DNA of 64,000 nucleotides, from assembly GCA_934130975.1 (NCBI GenBank), contig CAKOYU010000002.1, positions 1 through 64,000 on the forward strand. Direction: 5' to 3'. A program made the position numbers and the translations under genes. This document shows positions 47,211 to 57,600 of the stretch, piece by piece. The DNA comes from an uncultured Clostridia bacterium (lineage in GTDB: Bacteria > Bacillota > Clostridia > TANB77 > CAG-508). The notes beneath the pieces were generated by a model. The model saw only the letters and a list, made by a program, of their open reading frames with translations. It made no database searches and was not told the origin of the DNA. The stretch's first letter is position 1; each line of letters opens with the position of its first letter.

Positions 47211-47315
47211 ATGGTAAAATTTTTATTATTCCTAATATTAGGATTTTTATTTTCAATGACTATAAACGTAGCCTTATTGTGTATTATATACATAATGTGG
47301 ACTAATAAACAATAA
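47211..47315 (+). CDS. Candidate type I toxin: 34-aa hydrophobic peptide
   Basis: A 34-codon ORF. MVK is followed by an unbroken membrane segment (residues 4-30, FLLFLILGFLFSM...LLCIIYIMW), then the polar tail TNKQ. The AAGGAGGTGG ribosome binding site is as strong as any in the window, and a small hairpin CTCGA-TACA-TCGAG (47178-47191) stands just before it, where it could limit translation. A candidate promoter lies at about 47097-47130, but its boxes are ambiguous. A convergent antisense RNA overlaps the 3' end. This is the organisation of Firmicutes type I toxins such as TxpA, BsrG and Fst. Size, strong ribosome binding site and antisense are seen; toxicity is inferred. Confidence 0.6.
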   Translation: MVKFLLFLILGFLFSMTINVALLCIIYIMWTNKQ

Positions 47316-47400
47316 AAAACAACACATTCTGCTTTTGTCGGTTGGAATGTGTTGTTATTACTAATATAGTGGTAGTCACATTCTGTGACTCTCATTTTCT
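47314..47400 (-). ncRNA. Predicted antisense RNA (antitoxin) convergent to the 34-aa ORF
   Basis: A minus-strand transcript of about 87 nt is predicted. It starts about 7 nt after a consensus -10, has a 5' hairpin AGTCACA-GAA-TGTGACT, and ends in ACAACACATTC...GAATGTGTTGT followed by TTTTTATT, a textbook terminator overlapping the toxin stop codon. It is fully complementary to the toxin mRNA 3' region. Confidence 0.6.
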
Positions 47401-47406
47401 AACTAT

Positions 47407-47435
47407 ATTATACACACATTTTTGAAAAAAGTCAA
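47407..47435 (-). promoter_or_regulatory. Consensus promoter of the antisense RNA
   Basis: On the minus strand, TTGACT (47430-47435), 17-bp spacer, TATAAT (47407-47412). It is one of the best promoters in the window, with no minus-strand protein gene after it. Confidence 0.75.
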
Positions 47436-47499
47436 TTAAATAAAGAATTTAAATATCATTAATTATTGGTTACAATTTACAGAAAAATCATAATATAGA

Positions 47500-47658
47500 T
47501 TTTAGAAAATTAATAATATATTGTTTTTGAAATACCGCGTAAGCGACCAAATGAGCGAAGCGAATGCGATATGGAGCAATCTACATACAAGTATTTTTTA
47601 TATGGAGATTGCGACAGCAAGGTATAAAAAAACAATATATTATTAATTGTTAAATATA
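47500..47658. repeat. Palindromic-ended intergenic element, copy 2
   Basis: The same element as at 3112-3268. The left terminus is identical over 27 nt from TTTAGAAAATT, and the interior keeps ACCGCGTAAGCGA, GCGATATGGAGCAATCTACA and AGATTGCGACAGCAAGGTAT. The right terminus AAACAATATATTATTAA matches. The ATACC/GGTAT and GCAATCT/AGATTGC pairings are preserved although the loops differ. Confidence 0.8.
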
Positions 47659-47696
47659 TTTTTTATATGAAAAAATGGGAATATCTGAGATGAATA

Positions 47697-47738
47697 AAAG
47701 AAGAAAACTTGCAAAAAAATGCAAGTTTTCTTCTTTCT
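47697..47738. terminator. Hairpin/terminator upstream of giant gene 2
   Basis: GAAGAAAACTTGC and GCAAGTTTTCTTC form a perfect stem followed by TTTC. Confidence 0.65.
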
Positions 47739-47747
47739 TCCTTAGGT

Positions 47748-47782
47748 AAAAAAAGCTACCAAATTTGGTGCTTTTTTTTTTG
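47748..47782. terminator. Second hairpin with T run upstream of giant gene 2
   Basis: AAAAAAGC-T-ACCAAATTTGGT-GCTTTTTTTTT, 20 bp before the promoter. It is placed like the hairpin before giant gene 1. Confidence 0.6.
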
Positions 47783-47801
47783 AAAAAAATGCCGAAAAAC
47801 G

Positions 47802-47830
47802 TTGAAAAAAATAGCCTGTTATGATATAAA
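47802..47830 (+). promoter_or_regulatory. Promoter of giant surface gene 2
   Basis: TTGAAA (47802-47807), 17-bp spacer ending TGTTATGA, TATAAA (47825-47830). The leader then reads toward AAAAAACGGAGGAA, as in gene 1, so the two regulatory regions are paralogous. Confidence 0.75.
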
Positions 47831-47881
47831 ATAGATAGAGAAATAAGATAGGATTTTTGAGCAAAAAAACGGAGGAAGAAC

Positions 47882-50800
47882 ATGTTTAAAAAGAGAAAAA
47901 ATGTAAGAAAAATTATAATAATATTAATAGCCTTAATAACAGTATTAGGGTGTTATATAAAATTTAATAAAGTAACAAAAGATATGTATGCACCAACATT
48001 AAAAAATGTAAATGCAGGAGAAAATGTAGGATTAGGACATGGAACTATAAACCCAATATATAAACCAGAGTGGGAAAAAATAAAAAGTTCATTTAGTGCA
48101 AGTGAAGGAACATTAACTGTAACAGTAAAAGGTTCGGCATACCAATCTCAAAATATAGATGCAAATACAGACATAAATTATGCTAGTGATGTAGAGAGTC
48201 AATTAAAAGCAAAAGATGTAACTGTATTTATAGATGGTGTAGATGTAACAAATACAACAATTCCAGCTGTAAATGTGAATGCAAATAGCAATATTACACA
48301 ACCAACAGTAGAAGTTGGAGGAGGCACTAAAAAACAAAATACAACATCACAAAAGAATGAAATAACATATACAATCAGATTATCAAATCTAAAAGAAGCT
48401 GTAAGAGTATCAGGAAAAAGCTACACAGAATGGTCAGGAAATATTGCATTAAAATTAGCAGGAAGAGGAAAAGATTCAAGCACTTATAATGCAAATATCT
48501 TAACAGACGAATATGGAAACCAAAGTATGATGGAAAAAGACACAAATGGTACTTGGGTTAATGTAGAAATAAAAGATACAAAAACAGATCATAATACAGA
48601 CAATACAATGTTCGCAGATTATCAAAATCCAGAAATAAGATATGAATATTCAACAGGAAATATAAATTATAGTGACAAAACATTAACTGTAGAATTTTCT
48701 ATAGCTGATAAATATTTTTCAAGTACAAAATTATTAAAAGATGATGAAAATGGCAACAAAGTTGTAAATCAAGAAGAAGTAAATAAAATACAAATAGCAT
48801 TAAAAGATGAACCAGATTCACAAATAAATGGAGTTGTAACTAAAAAAATAACAAATGTAACTGAATTAACAGAAGAAAGAGACGGAAAAACAGTAACAGT
48901 TGGATATAAGTTCACATTAGTAATTGGTGGGTTACAACAAAAAACAAAAGAAGGAACTTACAGAGATTACAGTGGACCAATGAGTATACAATTTCCTAGC
49001 AGTCTAGCAGAAGATAAATCAGGAAATACAAGTAAAGGAAAAACAATTACAATAGGTATAAGTGATCCAAGTAAACCTACTGACCCAGGAGAAAAAGTAG
49101 TCGATGTTGTAAACCCAGTGTGGGAAGCCAAGAATGTTAGAAAAATAATAGATAGCACAACAGGCAAAATGAAAGTTTCAATGGATTTATATGGAACAGA
49201 TAAATATTATAAAGAAAATAGTTTAACTGCAGACAAAGTACAACTTTGGGTAGATGGTGTAAATGTAACAGCAAGTGGAAGCTCAACAGATATTGTAAAA
49301 AGTTTAACTAAAGTAGAAGATTTAAGTGAAAATGGATTAAACTATGGAATTCACTACAAACTTGAAATATCAGGTTTAGAAGAGACAGATAGTAAATTTA
49401 ATGAACAAAGAAACAAATATGCAACAAATACTGCATCAGGTAGAGTGTATAGAGAATATAGTGGCGAAATGAAAGTTCGTATTCCAGAAAATACAATACT
49501 TGATAATTCTAGCAACAAAAATGAAGCATTAGAAGTTGCATTAAACAAAATAGATACAATAAAGCCAGAGATTATAAAAGTTTCTTCAAATAAAAATACA
49601 ACAAGTGGAAAAGAAACTTTTGTGTTTGATGTAGTTGATAAAAATTTAAAAACTACAGGATTAGGTACAACAGTAGCAGAAGCAAATGCTAATAAGTCAA
49701 AAGTAACAGTATATGTAGATGGAGAAGAAGCAAGTAGTGTAACTAAAAACTATGTAAAAGTAGAAGCATTAAAAGCAACTATTAATGGAGCTAGCAAAAC
49801 GGTTGGATATAGATACACATTAGAATTGACAAATTTCCCAAAAACAAGATCTTCAATTAATTATGACAGAGAATATACTGATTGGAGTGGTAATGTATCA
49901 ATAAAATTTGGGGCAGGAATAGTTACAGATGCAGGAGGAACTGCTACAGATTCAAGTGGTAATGCAATAACAATAGAAAAAAACGAAAATGCAGAAACAG
50001 AGCTTCAAGGTGATTTTATAGATGTTGTAAAACCAGATATTACATATAAGTATGTGGAAGATGCAACAAATCCTACTAAATCAGATATCAATAAGACAGA
50101 TAAAACATTTGCAATGGTATTTGATATAACAGATAAATTCTATGATGAAACTAAATCAAAAGCATTAAGTATAAATGATTTAATAATAAAAATAGATAAC
50201 AAAGATGTTGATTGGACAAAAGTTACTAAATCATTAAGTTCAACAAATATAACTAATACAGTAAAAATTACTGAAAATGGAGTAGTTAAAAGTGTAACAA
50301 AAGTAATTGGAAAAAGATATACATTAAAATTATCAGACTTAGAACAATTACAAGTAAAACAAGGAGATAAATATTTGGATTACAGTGGTGTAGTTACAGT
50401 AGTAGTACCTGCTAGCAAAATTGTTGACACATCAAATAATACAAATGTTGCAAAAACAATAACATCAGGTATAAATATTCCTGGAGGTACAGGAACAGGA
50501 AAAGTAGTGGATGTTGTAGATCCATTATTTGAAAAAGTAAGTTCTTCTGCAAATGCTATTAACAAAACTGCAACATTAAATTTTAAAGTTACAGACAAAT
50601 ATTTCTCTACTAGTACATTGACAAAAGATAATATACAAATATTTATAAATGGGGCAGAAACAAAAAGTGGGTTAGAAGTAAGTCTAACTAAAGAAGATAA
50701 ACAAGAAGAAAGAACTGTAAATAATGTGACATCTACAGTAACATATGGTATAGATTATGCATTAACAATTAAAAATTTTGCACCAGATGTTAAACAAGTT

Positions 50801-51625
50801 AAAGTAGTAATACCTCAAGGAATTGCAAAAGATCAATCTGGAAATGGAAATAAGAAAACAGAATTTATATTATATAATACTTTGATTAATACAAGCAAAG
50901 AAGAAAATGCAAACAGTGGATTCTTAGGAAGTGCAAGCAGTACTAATAATAAAGTAAAATCAATTCAAAGACAAAATATTGACAGTATAACATTTATGGA
51001 CAATATACCAAATGACATAGGATATGATGCATCATTAAGAGATTATAAAAAAGATACTGCTTGGGATGTATCTGCTCAACAAGATAAATCAATATTAGCT
51101 TGGTATGATACTAATGCAAATGGAAGTTTAAAAGTTTATATTGGAAGTAATAGTGAGATTTTTGCAAATCAAGATTCTACTAATTTGTTTGCTTATATAG
51201 GATATGCAGAAATTTGTACATCAACAGATACAATTAATAATTTGAATTTATTAAATGTAACTAGTGTAACAAAAATGTATAGGATGTTTAGATATACTGG
51301 ATATAGATCAATGGATAAATTAGATTTAGGAGAGACATTTAATACAAGTAATGTAGGAAATATGTGTGGTATGTTTGAAAATACAGGATATTTGGCAATG
51401 ACTACATTGAATTTTAGTAGCAATTTTACTACAGCTAAAGTAACTAATATGTCATATATGTTTTCTAATTGTGGATATACTAAATTAAAAAGTTTAAATT
51501 TAGAGACTTTTAATACAAGTGGTGTGCAAGATATGCAATATATGTTTGATAGCACGGGTTATAATGCAATGGAAACATTGAATTTAGGAAAGAATTTTGA
51601 TACAAAAAGTGTACGGAGCAAATAA
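47882..51625 (+). CDS. Giant modular surface protein 2, 5' part before the frameshift
   Basis: A 1,247-codon frame. The N-terminal signal (VRKIIIILIALITVLGCYIK) contains a possible lipobox VLGC, so this may be a lipoprotein. The mature part begins GLGHGTINPIYKPEWEK, which is the sequence that normally follows an LRR block. Ig-like repeats (TDKYFSS, YRDYSGPMSI, VDVVNPVWE) run to 50.9 kb, then LRR block G. Block G reads normally until FDTKSV near 51611 and then hits TAA. The next frame continues the same block. Compared with neighbouring repeats, about 13 extra nt stand between the codons for V and TM. Deleting one base between about 51596 and 51622 would rejoin the frames. ACGGAGGAAGA precedes the ATG. 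Confidence 0.85.
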   Translation: MFKKRKNVRKIIIILIALITVLGCYIKFNKVTKDMYAPTLKNVNAGENVGLGHGTINPIYKPEWEKIKSSFSASEGTLTVTVKGSAYQSQNIDANTDINYASDVESQLKAKDVTVFIDGVDVTNTTIPAVNVNANSNITQPTVEVGGGTKKQNTTSQKNEITYTIRLSNLKEAVRVSGKSYTEWSGNIALKLAGRGKDSSTYNANILTDEYGNQSMMEKDTNGTWVNVEIKDTKTDHNTDNTMFADYQNPEIRYEYSTGNINYSDKTLTVEFSIADKYFSSTKLLKDDENGNKVVNQEEVNKIQIALKDEPDSQINGVVTKKITNVTELTEERDGKTVTVGYKFTLVIGGLQQKTKEGTYRDYSGPMSIQFPSSLAEDKSGNTSKGKTITIGISDPSKPTDPGEKVVDVVNPVWEAKNVRKIIDSTTGKMKVSMDLYGTDKYYKENSLTADKVQLWVDGVNVTASGSSTDIVKSLTKVEDLSENGLNYGIHYKLEISGLEETDSKFNEQRNKYATNTASGRVYREYSGEMKVRIPENTILDNSSNKNEALEVALNKIDTIKPEIIKVSSNKNTTSGKETFVFDVVDKNLKTTGLGTTVAEANANKSKVTVYVDGEEASSVTKNYVKVEALKATINGASKTVGYRYTLELTNFPKTRSSINYDREYTDWSGNVSIKFGAGIVTDAGGTATDSSGNAITIEKNENAETELQGDFIDVVKPDITYKYVEDATNPTKSDINKTDKTFAMVFDITDKFYDETKSKALSINDLIIKIDNKDVDWTKVTKSLSSTNITNTVKITENGVVKSVTKVIGKRYTLKLSDLEQLQVKQGDKYLDYSGVVTVVVPASKIVDTSNNTNVAKTITSGINIPGGTGTGKVVDVVDPLFEKVSSSANAINKTATLNFKVTDKYFSTSTLTKDNIQIFINGAETKSGLEVSLTKEDKQEERTVNNVTSTVTYGIDYALTIKNFAPDVKQVKVVIPQGIAKDQSGNGNKKTEFILYNTLINTSKEENANSGFLGSASSTNNKVKSIQRQNIDSITFMDNIPNDIGYDASLRDYKKDTAWDVSAQQDKSILAWYDTNANGSLKVYIGSNSEIFANQDSTNLFAYIGYAEICTSTDTINNLNLLNVTSVTKMYRMFRYTGYRSMDKLDLGETFNTSNVGNMCGMFENTGYLAMTTLNFSSNFTTAKVTNMSYMFSNCGYTKLKSLNLETFNTSGVQDMQYMFDSTGYNAMETLNLGKNFDTKSVRSK

Positions 51626-51632
51626 AAAAACT

Positions 51633-54600
51633 ATGAATTATATGTTCTGTGATACAGGTAGAAAATCATTACAAGCATTAGACTTAGGAGATAAATTTGA
51701 TACCACAGGTGTAACTGAGATGCAAAATATGTTTTTGTGGATGGGAGAAAAAATACAGAAATTAGATTTAGGAGATAAATTTGATACTAGTAGTGTAACT
51801 AATATGAGTGGTATGTTCTGGGGAACTGGATATTCTAGAATGACAAGTTTTAATTTAGGCGATAAATTTAATACAAGCAAAGTAACTAATATGAAAAACA
51901 TGTTCTATGATTTTGCATCAAATTTACCAACATTAGACTTAGGAGATTTATTCTATACAACATCAGTAACAGATATGACTAATATGTTTTATAATACTGG
52001 TATAAATGCAATGACAAAAATAGATTTAGGACCAGCATTTACTAAAATTGCAAGTAAAAATACAAACATGTTTTATCAAACAGGAAGATCTGGAGCAGTT
52101 ACAATTCAAGCATCAGAACAAATATACCTAGATAAAAACAACTTCAAACTAGACACAAATGCAACAAGCTCAGCAATAAATTACACAAGAGGAACAATAA
52201 AACCTAAATATAGAACAGAATGGGTAAAAGAAGCCTCAGCACTAACAATAGATCAAACGAATTTGAAAAATAGTAAAATAACAGTAACATTAAGAGGTAG
52301 AACAAATGCAGAAGCAGGAGTTGACCATAAGAGTGATGTAACTAGTGTATTAACAGCAAATAACATACATGTGTTTTTCGAAGATGGAACAGAAGCTACA
52401 GACATAACAAAAACACTTTCAAATGCAACAAGTGTAACAAATGCAGTAACAGGAGCAAATGATGTAACACAAGTGTTAACAATATCAGGACTAGACAAAG
52501 GTAGAAAAGATGGTAAAAGTTATAGAGATTGGTCTGGTAATATTACATTAAAAATAGACAAGAAAACATTAAAAGACAAATATGACAACAGAAACTTAAG
52601 TGCAATAGATACAAGTGGAACGATGACAGATATTAAAATAAATGATGCAAAAACCAATAAAAATGCATCAGGAACATTATTTATAGATTCAATTGAACCA
52701 GAATTTACATACAAAGCATCAGATACCAAAATAATTCATGGAGGTAAAGAAGAAAAAGTAGAAATTACATTTGATGTAACAGATAAATACTTTGATGATA
52801 CCTATAAAAGTTATGCTAGTACAGCATTAAAAAAATCAGATGGAACTTATGATGCAAGTAAAATAACAGTACAAATTGATGATTATAATGTAACAGAACT
52901 AAACAAAGCAATAACTAAAAAATTAGAAAAAGTACAAGACTTAAAAGGCACAGTTGATGGAACAGCAAATACAAAAATTGGAGAAAGATTAAAATTAACA
53001 ATTACAGGTTTAGATCCAAAAGATGCTCAAGGAATTGGAGATGGATTTAAATACAGTGGATACATGACATTAGCTTTTGGAAAAGGAGTAATTTATGATA
53101 AATCTGGAAATCCAAATAGTGCTAAGTCAATAACAATTGGAAGAAATGAGCCAGGAGGTTCAGACAGTGATAAAGAAATAGTAGATGTAGTAGATCCAGT
53201 ATGGTCACTTGCAAATGCAGATATGAATGGTGGAGTGGTAAAAATAAGAATAAAAGATAAATTCTTAATTAAAGATCAAAGCATATTTAATGTGACAGCT
53301 GATAAAATTAAAGTGCTTGCAAATGGAGTTGAGTCTTCAGAAATTGGAAAGAGATTATCAGGACCAGTTGAAATAGTTAAAGATCAAGAATATGAATATA
53401 CATTAACATTAACTAATATTACACCAGAGGGTGGAGGATATACAGAATTTACCCCAACAGAAACAATAGTTGGAGGAAAAGCTAAATACAGAAATGAAAA
53501 TGGTGGAGATATTTCACTAGAAATTGAAGCAGGAATAGTAACAGATGCATACCAAAACTCAAGTAATAAGCAAACACTAGAAGTTGGAAATATTGATGGA
53601 ACTGGACCAGAAGTTTATGATGTACAGAAAACTCAAGATGAAGTAAATGGCAAAGAAACAATTATATTTAACGTAACTGATAAAAACTATTATCCAGATG
53701 ATACTATAGCATTAAATGAATTATCAGTATTAGTAGATGGAAAAAATGTTGAAAATGAAGTTACTAAAAAAATCACAAAAATTGTACCAATAAAAACAAT
53801 CTTGGATGGAGAAGTTAAAACAGTTGGACATCAATATACAGTAGAAATAACTAGTATAGTTGAAACAGATTCAGAGTTTAAAGCTTCTGGAAGAGATTAT
53901 AGGGAATTAAGTGGTACATTACAACTTAAGATTGCAGAAAATGCATCAAGAGATATAAAAGGTAACACAATAAATCCAGATACAACAACAATTACAGATT
54001 TTGTAGATTTTATAAAACCTGAAGTAAGATATAAATATAGTAATTCAGATATAGACTATGATGGTAAAACATTTAAAATGGAATTTGACATTGTAGATAA
54101 ATATTTATCAACTATAACATTAAATGATGCTAGTCAATTAAAAATATTGATTGATGGAGAAGAACCAAATTGGGATAGTACAGGAGTTAATGGGGTAACT
54201 AGAAATTTAACTTATACAGAGACAAAGGCAACAATAAATGGACAAAGCAAAACAGTAGGTAGGCACTATACTTTGAAATTATCACACCTAGAACAATTAG
54301 AAAAATTAGCAGGTAAAGATACAATGGATTACAGTGGTATTATCACAGTAGCAATTCCAGAAGGTGTGGCAACAGATACAACAAAACATGGAAATGCAGG
54401 AACAACAATAACATCAGGAATTAACATCCTAGCAGGAGAGACAACTACTGATGGTAAAGTAGTAGACGTTGTAGACCCAATATGGGAAAGAGTAAGTTCA
54501 ACTGCTAATGCAGGAAGTCAAACTGCATCAATAACAGTTAAAGGAACTGATAAATACTTTAAGAGTAGCAATTTAACTACAAATGACATAAAGGTATTTG

Positions 54601-57600
54601 TAAATGGAACTGAGGTAACAACTAATATTAATAAAAGTATAACAAGTGCCAAAACACCAGTATATGCTTCTGACGGAACAACTAAAATTGGTGAGAGTTA
54701 TACAATATCACTTAGTGGTTCAGGATTAGCAAAAAATGCAAATCAGATTAAGATACAAATACAACCAAATACAATTACAGATAATTCTAATAATACAAAT
54801 AAGGCAACAGATTTAGTAGTATTTAACACTTTAAGAAAAACAGATACAGAAACAGAGGCAACAAGTGGATTCTTAGGAAGTGCAAGTAGTGCTAATAGCA
54901 AAGTAAAGGCAATTCAAAGACAGAACATTGACAATATAACATTTATGGATAATATACCTTCTTCAGTTTATGATAAATCAGCACAAAAAATCGTTAATGC
55001 AGATACAACTTGGGATGTTTCAGCACAACAAGACAAATCAATTTTTGCTTGGTATACAACTAATGCTAATGGAAGTTTGAAAGTTTACATTGGTAGTGAT
55101 TATGAGATATTTGGAAATTATGATTCTACTTACTTATTTAAGCATATAGGATATTCTAATAAGTGTACCTCAACAGAAACACTTACAAATATTAAACTAT
55201 TGAATGTAAATAGTGTAACTAATATGCATGGAATGTTCTGGATGACAGGAAGAAATGCAATGACTAAATTAGATTTAGGAGATAATTTTGATACAAGCAA
55301 TGTAACTAACATGGTTTGTATGTTTGGAGAAACAGGAAGAACTGCTATGACTACTTTAAATCTTGGAAGTAAGTTCTATACAAGCAAAGTAACAGACATG
55401 AATTATATGTTTAGTCAAGCGGGATATACAGCAATGACAAGTTTAAATTTAGGAGCACATTTTGATACAAGTAGTGTAACTAATATGAATAATATGTTCT
55501 CAATGACAGGATATACGGCGATGACTACATTGAATCTAGGTGCTAACTTTAATACAAGTAAAGTAACTGATATGGCAAGTATGTTTAATAGTACAGGATA
55601 TACAGCAATGACAAGCTTAAACTTAGGCAGTGGATTTAATACAGGTAAAGTTACTAATATGGGTAGTATGTTTAAACAATGTGGACATGATTCAATGACA
55701 ACATTCGAATTAGGTGGTAATTTTGATACAAGTAAAGTTACAGATATGAGTAATATGTTCTGGAGAATGGGAGAAAATAATTTGAAAGTATTAGATTTAA
55801 AAGATAAATTTGATACAAGTAATGTAACGACTATGAATGCAATGTTTGCAAGTACAGGTGCTTCTCAAATGACATCATTAAAATTAGGTGATAAATTTGA
55901 TACAAGAAAAGTAACAAGGATGTCATATATGTTCCAATATGCAGGTGTTAATTATATGACAAGCTTAGACTTGGGAGATAAGTTCTATACAACAAGTGCA
56001 ACAGATATGAATTACATGTTCTATAACACAGGGGTAAATGGAATGACTACTTTAGATTTGGGACCTGCATTTACGAAAATAGCAGGTGCAAATACAGACA
56101 TGTTTACAAATACAGGAAAATCAGGAGCTTGTACAATTTACGCATCAGAACAAATCTACTTAGACAAAAACAACTTCAAATTAAATACAGATGCAACAAG
56201 TTCTGCAATAAATTACACAAGAGGAACAATAAATCCAAAATACAGAACTGAATGGGTAAAAGAAGCATCAACATTAACAATAGATAATAGCAACTTGAAA
56301 AATAGCAAAATAACAGTTACATTAAGAGGTAGAACAAATGCGGAAGCAGGAAAAGATTTTACAAGTAATGTAACAAGTTCATTAAATATAAATAACATAC
56401 ATGTATATTTTGATGGAGTAGAGTCAACTCAAGTTACAAAATCACTTGCAAATGCAGTAGTAGTAAAAAATGCAACAACAGGAGCAAATGATGTAACACA
56501 AGTATTAACAATATCAGGATTAGATGATGCAAGAAAAAATGGAAAAACATATACAGAGTGGAGTGGTAACATTTCATTAAAAATAGATAAAAAGACATTA
56601 ACAGACGATACTTACAGTAACCAAAACTTAAGTGCAATTGATACATCTGGAACAATGACAGACATTGTAATAAAAGAAGATAAAAATATTAACGCAAATG
56701 CTAGTGGAACAATGTTTATAGATTCAATAAGACCAGAATTTACATATGTGTATTCAAATGGAAATATAAATCAAGATGACAAAACATTAACAGTGGAATT
56801 TTCAGTAGCAGATAAATATTTTGATACTTCAAAAATACTAGAAAATGTAAACAACATAATGGTAAAATTAACAGACACAGATCCAAATGTAACAATACCA
56901 AATAATAAGATAACAAAAGAACTAACAAAAACAGCAGACATAAATGATACAATAAATGGTGAAACTGTAAAAGTTGGAGAAAAATACAAATTAGTAATAA
57001 AAGGATTACAGCAACAAACTGCGGATGGAAAATATAGAGACTACAGTGGTCCAATGAGCATATCCATCCCAGCTGGACTTGCTACAGATAAATCTGGAAA
57101 TTCAAATGTAGAAAAAGTAATTTCAATTGGAGTAAATGATCCAGGAGGAAATAAATCTGACGAGAAGATAGTAGATGTTGTAGATCCACTATGGAAAGCA
57201 GAAAATATCAATATAGATCATACAAATAATAAAGTAACAGTTGATTTAATAGGAACAGATAAATATTATGCTAGCAACACATTAACAACAGATAAGATTA
57301 AAGTATATATTGATAATGAAGAAGTAACAACAACTGCTAATGTTGTAAAAGAACTAAGTACAGCTGAGAACTTGACAGAAACAAGAGATGGCAAATCAGT
57401 GCAGTATGGAGTTAAATATACATTAACATTATCAAATTGGGAAGAAGCAACAAAACAAACAGCAAAGAATAAGGAATTCTTTGAATGGAGTGGTACAACA
57501 AAGATTGAAATTGCACAAGGAACACTAAAAGATCAATATAATAATATAAGTCAAAAACAAGATTTTGAGCTAGGTCATGTAGACTTTATTAAACCAAAGA

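Noticed and set aside
47117..47395. A 92-aa minus-strand ORF opposite the candidate toxin
   Set aside because: No ribosome binding site; it overlaps the antisense promoter region and terminator and its composition is unremarkable. The minus-strand signals fit a short non-coding RNA better.
51624..51632. The A7 run at 51624-51630 as a phase-variation tract restoring giant gene 2
   Set aside because: The zero-frame TAA at 51623-51625 is reached before any change in that run could help. A change must fall upstream, between about 51596 and 51622.
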